Assembly (NCBI GenBank): GCA_007026445.1
Contig: VDMD01000013.1
Coordinates: 1-64,000, forward strand
Reading direction: 5' to 3'
DNA: 64,000 nt
DNA from: Schizophyllum amplum
Lineage: Eukaryota > Basidiomycota > Agaricomycetes > Agaricales > Schizophyllaceae
Under the pieces are notes generated by a model, which saw only the letters and a list, made by a program, of their open reading frames with translations, had not been told where the DNA came from and made no database searches. Positions 58,508 to 64,000 of this stretch are shown piece by piece; within the stretch, counting starts at the first letter, position 1; the number at the start of each line of letters is the position of its first letter. A program made the translations under genes and the position numbers.

Positions 58508-58798
58508 AATGCAACTAGGCGCCAGCTAACTCACGAAAACCCTGTTTGCGTGTCGTAGTCGAGTGGTCTCAGAGTCATCACGTCTATTGGGCGCCTGCGG
58601 GACCGATCCAGCAGCTATGATCTTCGCACTCAAAGCATAACCTAGGCCGGTCAGATGTAAGTAGCGTTCGATGGAGGCAGCGTCGCCATGGCATCATAAT
58701 AGAGTCGGGGAAGAGATTCAGAAGGGAGAGCAAAGGGAGAGCTCGGGGAGTGTCAATCACCGGAACCGCGGACCGGCCCGCACGTGCCCGCGATTCAG

Positions 58799-60993
58799 AT
58801 GGGGAGACTGCACTGCTGTCATCGTCTTCTGCTCCCACCATCTGAATCTGCCAGCGACAGCGCATTTCCCAGCGGAACACCCGTCATCGTACGCTCAACA
58901 TGAGCGGCGCAAGTCTCTGGTCGACCTGGTGTGAGTAACGAGCTCAGTATCGCCAGCGACCCCACACTCCATGCTTATACCTCACATCAGACAATGCCTC
59001 TTTCTCGCGCGCGCGGGGTCCCCTTCAAACACCTCCCTATCTTTCTGGAAACAGTAACGCCATTACAGCGATGACAGCACCTCCAGGCGGAGCTATAGTC
59101 ATCGACATGCATGAGGATGATGGCAAGGGAAAGGAGGAATCTCTCTTTGGCCCTAGCATTGGCATTGTCAACAGTGGGCCGAGCTGGACAGCTCTGAACG
59201 AGAAGAAGATTGTCGAAGATGAGCTCACTCACGACGTGGTCAAAGTGTGGGTCGAGAAGAGCAAGTCGGTGCGTGTCCATCTCGGTTGGGAGTCGTGGCA
59301 TGCCCATCTCACACTTCTTCCAGGGCGTCCAGCCTACGACAACCCTCCAGGCGCTTGTCAATCTCAAGCGCCCGACGCTGCGGCTGTCACCTCTTGCCCC
59401 GCTTGATAATGTCGACGCAACTCCGTCCCAGCAGCATGGCATCTCATTCGCATATGATTGCGATTCCCCGCAATGCGGCATCTATGTCTATGTCATGGTT
59501 CCCCCAACGCATCCAGATTCGCCGCTGTATAAGGGGGAGGCCTCACCACAGCATGATCCGAATGCTCCGTTGACCAAACTCCTCGTGTACGAGCAAGTCA
59601 CGGATGGGGGCTTCGGCAAAGCCTTGACCGTGGAGGACGGTGCCATCATTGAACTGTCCCGATTCTTGCCTTCAGGCAAGCCTCTCCAGACAGAACCTCA
59701 CTTGGCCGGAACAGGTGACTTTTCTACAACTACGGAATCCCCATCAGACGCCAGCACTCCTGCCGGTGAGGATACGTCCGGCCAACAAGGACATCGCACT
59801 CGCCGCTTCACCCACTTCCATCTCCGCCGCTCCATCTTCCACTCCAACTCCGATGACCGGGCGCAAAATCGCGCCACTTCTGGCCCTGCGCTCGCCGTCG
59901 TCGACACGCTCGACCCGTCCAATCAGGGCGCGCGGTCCGCCGAGGACGACGCCTCTGAGGTCAAGCTCATGATCCGTCTCGCCGCCCTCGACGAGCAAGG
60001 AACGGAGCCGTCTCTACCGAACGAGCAAGTGACATTTCTCAGCGTCGCCCGACTCGGGGCCAAGGTGCAGAAGAAAGTCGAGGAGCCAGCAGAAGGCGCT
60101 ATGGGCGGAGCCTCCGCTGCCAACGCCGACGAGTCGAAGAGCAAGCCAAAGGCCGACGAGGACGAAGAAGACACCCGTCCGTGGGTCGTGCGCGTCGTCA
60201 AGCGCGAAGCGACGATCGGTCCCCACACTTTCCAATTGCACGAAATATACGGTCTCGCCTCAAACTCGTCGAAGCCTGCCCCCGCACCTACTCCTGCTCC
60301 TGTCCACGGCGCGACTGCAACGCATACGTACCCACCGGTTGCGGATGAGGGTACGACAGCGGCGCTCGAGGATGGCACCGAGGACTGTCTGCTGTGCCTC
60401 TCGTCCCCGCGCGAGGTTGTACTCATGCCCTGCCGCCATCTCGTCGCATGCAAAGAATGCGCCATCAACATGGTCGAATACGGCGCGGGTGGGACGCTCA
60501 ACGTATCGTCTTCGGAACCTGCTGCCACCACTGGAGCCGGCGGTGAGGGCGAGGGCGAGAACGCAGACGGCGAGCAAGGCGCCGGGGTCATCAATGATGC
60601 AGCGGCGCCGTCGACGACTACAGCGCTGCCCGCGCCTGCTGAGCAACGCCGACGGAAGCGGCGTGCGAAGGGCTGGTTCTGCCCGGTGTGTCGGCAACGT
60701 GAGTTCCTTTAATACCGTCGTCTTCATCTTACTCTCGCTAATCGTTCATAAAAGCGTACACAAGTCTTCTGAGGATCAGCACATCGGCTCCGCCACCTCC
60801 CGCAGATCCTTCGAGCGCGGCTGCTGGCAGCGCGCCTGCGCATGAGGAAGAGACGCAGCAAACGTCCACTGGCAGCGCGATGAGGAACCTCTTGCGTCCT
60901 CAGTTTCTCAGGGGCTTTTCTCGCCAAGCCAGCAACGCTAACGCCAACGCTGCGACCGCGCCGGCGGCGGATGTAGAGCTAGGGCGCGTCTAA
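58799..60993 (+). CDS. RING-finger E3 ubiquitin ligase (MGRN1/LOG2-like)
   Basis: The C-terminal RING reads DCLLCLSSPREVVLMPCRHLV and CKECA, then after a low-complexity insert GWFCPVCRQ. The N-terminal half has the MGRN-type substrate-side domain: VQPTTTLQALVNLKRPTLRLS, HGISFAYDCDSPQCGIYVYVM and LPSGKP. Between them is an acidic, Ala/Pro-rich linker. Exons upstream of 59071 (ERRKSLVDL joined to DNASFSRARGP) keep the frame open. The first exon, MGRLHC at 58799, is uncertain because its intron lacks a strong 5' site; the frame is secure from 58897. The last intron starts near 60699 and the final exon ends PAADVELGRV. RING insert length is unusual. It would ubiquitinate membrane or signalling proteins; the target is unknown. 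Confidence 0.85.
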
Positions 60994-61731
60994 GACCCCT
61001 TTGTCGTCCCTGCCCTGCAGGTTGCGCACATTGGATGTAACACCTCGCTCTGGCCTTTTATGACTTGTATACGACTGTACTTGTACCCCGTGTATGCCTA
61101 CTGTATGTGATGGACTGACGTCCACGTAAGCCCGATGAACAAGATGGTTTCAAGATCGCGAGGGGTCCTTTCGTGGTCTGCGTAACGAGAGCATTCTTGA
61201 TTCGTCGCCTATCATTGACGAGGCAATCTGGATCTGATCGCAAGCGTATCACCGTTGACGGGGAGCAGTGAAACTCTGTCAAGCCCTGTCTTTCGCACAG
61301 TCAGGCGCATGCTCAGCACAAGTTGCAGGCGCGCGGTCGGAAATAGCCGAGAGTTGATCACGTGACTCATGTTCGAATGAAAGGGAGGCTCTCGCGATGG
61401 CTAGGGGCATCGCTGCCTAGCTTCTCTTGCGGTCTTCCTCCTGATTCAGAATCTGCTCTCAAAGACCACGATGAATATGCTATGTAAGAAGGTAGGTTCT
61501 TGTACTATGAGAATTGGATGCAGTCTATAAACAGCTATGGATACAGTAGAGCAATTGCATGACGAGGACAACGGTTTGTGGCTGGTCGTGGCGCCGAGAC
61601 GTGGAAGCAGGGACATGTGGGTGCATATGAGACGGTAGATAAGGCGCGACGCAGCGCTGCGGGAAAGCGGCGCGGGAATCGCGGGGCGACGTGGGTGCGT
61701 AACACTGAGTCACTGACAGATCAGCGCAGTG
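60994..61731. other. Convergent 3' spacer
   Basis: 3' flanks of the RING gene and the next minus-strand gene. A TCACGTGA octamer lies at 61358-61365. No gene recognised. Confidence 0.45.
61358..61365. promoter_or_regulatory. TCACGTGA octamer
   Basis: Perfect palindromic E-box in a spacer between 3' ends, so it is not an obvious promoter element. It is recorded because the same octamer recurs in the window. Confidence 0.25.
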
Positions 61732-62466
61732 CTAATGGATCAGGTCCGTGATAGCGATCCTCGACCGTTTCCGCACGCCGCCGTCAGGCCCTGCGTCACC
61801 AGCGGACTTGCGCTTGGAGGCGAGAGGCGCGGGGGCAACTTCGCGTAACCGAGGCACCGGCGAGGCGCCCTCGGCAACGCCGGCACGACAGGCAGCCCTC
61901 AGCGGGGTGGGCGTATCGTCTGCTGGGTGGCCACATAACGGTTCCACGGGAACAGAGTCGAATGCCTCTCCTAATGCGTCGTGGCCGCTGACGTCGAGGA
62001 CGTCCTCGTGTAGGGGGGCTATCGAGAACGTTCGAGTCGACCGATTTTCATTGTCCTCGCATCGGTATGCACGAGTCACGAGCAGTTGCTGTTTGAGGGA
62101 ACTCTCCCGCCGTCCTGAGGCTGCGCCACCGGTATATCGTTGTGTGGCGCGGCGAAAGGGGCTGCCTTCCCTCCGCGCGCGCGAGGGTCTCGGAAGCGAT
62201 GGTGAGACACCGCGGCGGGTTTTCGAGGAGGAAGGGAGGTAAATGTGAGATGGGAGAATAGTCCCGCGCCAGCGGTGGAGGCCCAGATCGCCTGTATCTA
62301 TGTAAGCAAAGAGGAAAAAACAACGGTCACAAAAAAACATACCAAAAGACGGAAGAGGGCATGTTCGTGGTGGGGTGCGGTCGACGTGCATACTTGAGCC
62401 TTCCCCGAGTGTGGCGCGCGACTGGGAGCAGTACTCCTCGAATGTGTGGATGGGTGCGAGCTCCAT
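61732..62466 (-). CDS. Uncharacterised protein with basic C-terminus
   Basis: Two exons: MELAPIHTFEEYCSQSRATLG to PLPSFG, then an intron (near 62297-62341, GTATGT..ATAG), then DTGDLGLHRWRGTILP to the end DGGVRKRSRIAITDLIH, stop 61732. It is rich in Arg and Ser, with SPSLPRPSRARREGSPFRR in the middle and KRKSAGDAG with VRKRSR near the end, both nuclear-signal-like. I recognise no domain. About 230 residues. The clean splice and the basic-to-acidic pattern support a real gene. A nuclear role is a guess. Confidence 0.5.
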   Translation of the reverse strand: MELAPIHTFEEYCSQSRATLGEGSSMHVDRTPPRTCPLPSFGMFFCDRCFFLFAYIDTGDLGLHRWRGTILPSHIYLPSSSKTRRGVSPSLPRPSRARREGSPFRRATQRYTGGAASGRRESSLKQQLLVTRAYRCEDNENRSTRTFSIAPLHEDVLDVSGHDALGEAFDSVPVEPLCGHPADDTPTPLRAACRAGVAEGASPVPRLREVAPAPLASKRKSAGDAGPDGGVRKRSRIAITDLIH

Positions 62467-63625
62467 GGGCGAGTGATGTGGGGGTAGAAGGCTGGGAGGG
62501 GGGCGAAAGACCGGCGTCTACCAGTGTGATATATGGGGCGGGCGAGGTACGCGAAAGGGCGGTACGGCAGAAAGGCCGATTGGGTTTTATAAAGCGGGCG
62601 GCACGGGGCGGCACAGGGTCAACGGACTGATTGTTGAGAACGAATGGAGCGGAAGCGCATGCATCAGATTCCATTAGCGCGGGGCACGCGCCTATTTAGA
62701 AGGCGGCCGCCGAACGCTAAAGGATGTCGATGCAGGGTCCGAGCACGCGGTACGGGGTCAATACATCCACTGCGGGTATGAGTGAAGTCATCTCAAGGCT
62801 TCTAATCCGAACCGAGCCTCAAGGCATCTAGAAGACGCACCATATACTCGAGACGGGTAAGCAGGGGCTTGCTGCTTGGAAAGAACCCTATGTCATTCAG
62901 CATCCTCCTAGGTGACGGATATGTATCTCCGTCCAGGCATGCGACGGCTGGTCGCAGTCGATCATCACTGTCGATGTTGCCCTTTGAATTGTCCCGCTCT
63001 GATGTTGTTCCTTCCCTTCTTGTCAACTTGACGTCGTAGGTTACCCCGTGGAGAAAGCGGGCCAGACCTTGTCCTTGCGCAACCGATCCATTCACCGAAG
63101 CTCGGTCCGCATGGTCAAAGATGGTTAATCATGATCACCGTTGGGGACAAGAACAGCTCCTCGGGCGCCCATTGGCTGCGGCGCTGCGCCCACCGCTTTC
63201 TGTCGGAGGCACCGCCGAGGGGAAGCCTAATCGTGACCAATTCATGTATCGGGAAGATGCCTGAATCACCGCCCATGCAAAGGGGCCGTGTCACCATATG
63301 ACGCTGTCCGCGGCCAAAACATGCGGCGTGCCAGAAGCGGGGGCTCGGGGCTGCGGACCTGATCACGAGGGAGGTTGAACGTCGCCATGGAAGAAGGCAC
63401 CCTGTGGGAAGTATGATGTGCCGCGAAATCCGGCCACAAAGGATTCGCCTGATTTGGAAAGTCCTAAATCGACCGAGGCCCCGAGCACACCGGGCCACGC
63501 TTCAACAAGCACGCCATCCCTCAACGTGTCACATCTAGAGTCCGAATGGTCAAAGTAGCGTGAGACGCCGTGACAGTAATTGTATACCAAGTTAAAGCCT
63601 CCTAGTGCTACAGCGTAGGATCAAG
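62467..63625. other. Spacer of about 1.2 kb before the partial phytase-esterase-like gene
   Basis: Holds the promoter of the gene at 61732 and the 3' flank of the gene leaving the right edge. A minus-strand frame at 62802-63095 (97 codons) has acceptable codon use but no family resemblance or splice support. Nothing else recognised. Confidence 0.4.
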
Positions 63626-64000
63626 CTACGTCAAATAGCCCGGGAGGGTGGCACGGAAGACCATAAACTGATTCGCAACGTCGGCGCCTGCATCGTATTG
63701 TTGACCGACGGAGATACCATCCGTTGTGATGAAGTCGTTATCAGCCTGAGATGCATTCCTTTCAGCTTGCAATTCGTACTTAGTCAAGTCCCGTAAACGT
63801 ACCGCGGTGAAGATGAAGTAGTCATCTGGGGACTCCTCGTCGCTGACAGACACGATCGCAAGGCTTTCCCATTTTGAGGCAATTAGAGTATCGTCTGCGT
63901 CGTCCCCTGAAGCAATGTAGTCAGATACGCTCAGGGTGAAGGGCACTTGAGGAGACGTACCATTGTGCAAGCCAAAACGCGCAAGTTCATCATCATCAAT
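63626..64000 (-). CDS. C-terminal part of a secreted phytase-esterase-like protein (cut by window edge)
   Basis: The window edge removes the 5' part. The visible part reads LARFGLHNGTSPQ and then KWESLAIVSVSDEE, SPDDYFIFTA. After an intron (from near 63801 to 63744) it continues ADNDFITTDG, QYDAGADVANQFMVFRATLPG and ends at 63626-63628. The ES..WE.L..V, DDYFLFT.SDNDF, and Q..YDAG..V.NQF.V.R..LPG pattern matches the esterase-like activity of phytase family, usually extracellular. The stop is secure; the start is outside the window. Confidence 0.75.
   Translation of the reverse strand: MDDDELARFGLHNGTSPQVPFTLSVSDYIASGDDADDTLIASKWESLAIVSVSDEESPDDYFIFTAVRLRDLTKYELQAERNASQADNDFITTDGISVGQQYDAGADVANQFMVFRATLPGYLT

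Overview
The window looks like nuclear DNA of a basidiomycete fungus, most probably an Agaricomycete. Genes are split by many short introns (about 48-65 nt, GT..AG, often with a CTAAC/CTGAC branch site). They lie on both strands with short spacers, and nearly all products are eukaryotic housekeeping types. One gene (57287-58507) resembles a PYTG-containing protein family that I recall as expanded in Agaricomycetes. No rRNA, convincing tRNA, CRISPR array or bacterial-type operon was found.

Layout. 0-7 kb: t-SNARE of the Tlg1/syntaxin-6 type, an amidase, and a tandem pair of histidine phosphatases (RHG family). 7-13 kb: a signal-peptide/one-TM glycoprotein, a Swi3/Rsc8 chromatin-remodelling subunit, a short-chain dehydrogenase. 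13.9-20.4 kb: a Gin4/Hsl1-like kinase divergent from a large PPR-like mitochondrial protein. 20.4-23.2 kb: a gene-poor stretch. 23-32 kb: a basic nuclear-type protein, mitochondrial GTPase Mtg1, an ELYS-type nucleoporin, an EH-domain coiled-coil protein. 32-41 kb: a second PPR-like paralogue, Atp10, a PITH-domain protein with a MITE just upstream, mitoribosomal uS5m. 41-49 kb: a Ran1/Pat1-type kinase divergent from a KEN-box protein, then an NCS1 uracil-type permease. 49-54 kb: a PFK-2 with a dead bisphosphatase site, and a bHLH factor predicted to read CACGTG. 54-64 kb: an MFS transporter, the PYTG-family gene, a RING E3 ligase, an unknown basic protein, and the 3' end of a phytase-esterase-like gene cut by the right edge.

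The genes do not form one pathway. Themes do recur: mitochondrial gene expression and assembly (two PPR-like proteins, Mtg1, uS5m, Atp10), cell-cycle control (Gin4-like kinase, Ran1-like kinase, KEN-box protein), and RHG-fold phosphatases (a tandem pair plus the PFK-2 fusion). Many otherwise well-conserved genes carry single-base frameshifts, most of them at homopolymer runs. This points to consensus-sequence error more than to pseudogenes, and it affects how the gene models should be read.

The most original observations are a shared module of about 110 residues that is doubled in one PPR-like protein and single in its paralogue, a complete 338-bp MITE with a 6-bp target duplication, a predicted 4-nt micro-exon in the permease, the lost catalytic histidine of the PFK-2 fusion, and a recurring TCAC(A/G)TGA octamer in spacers.
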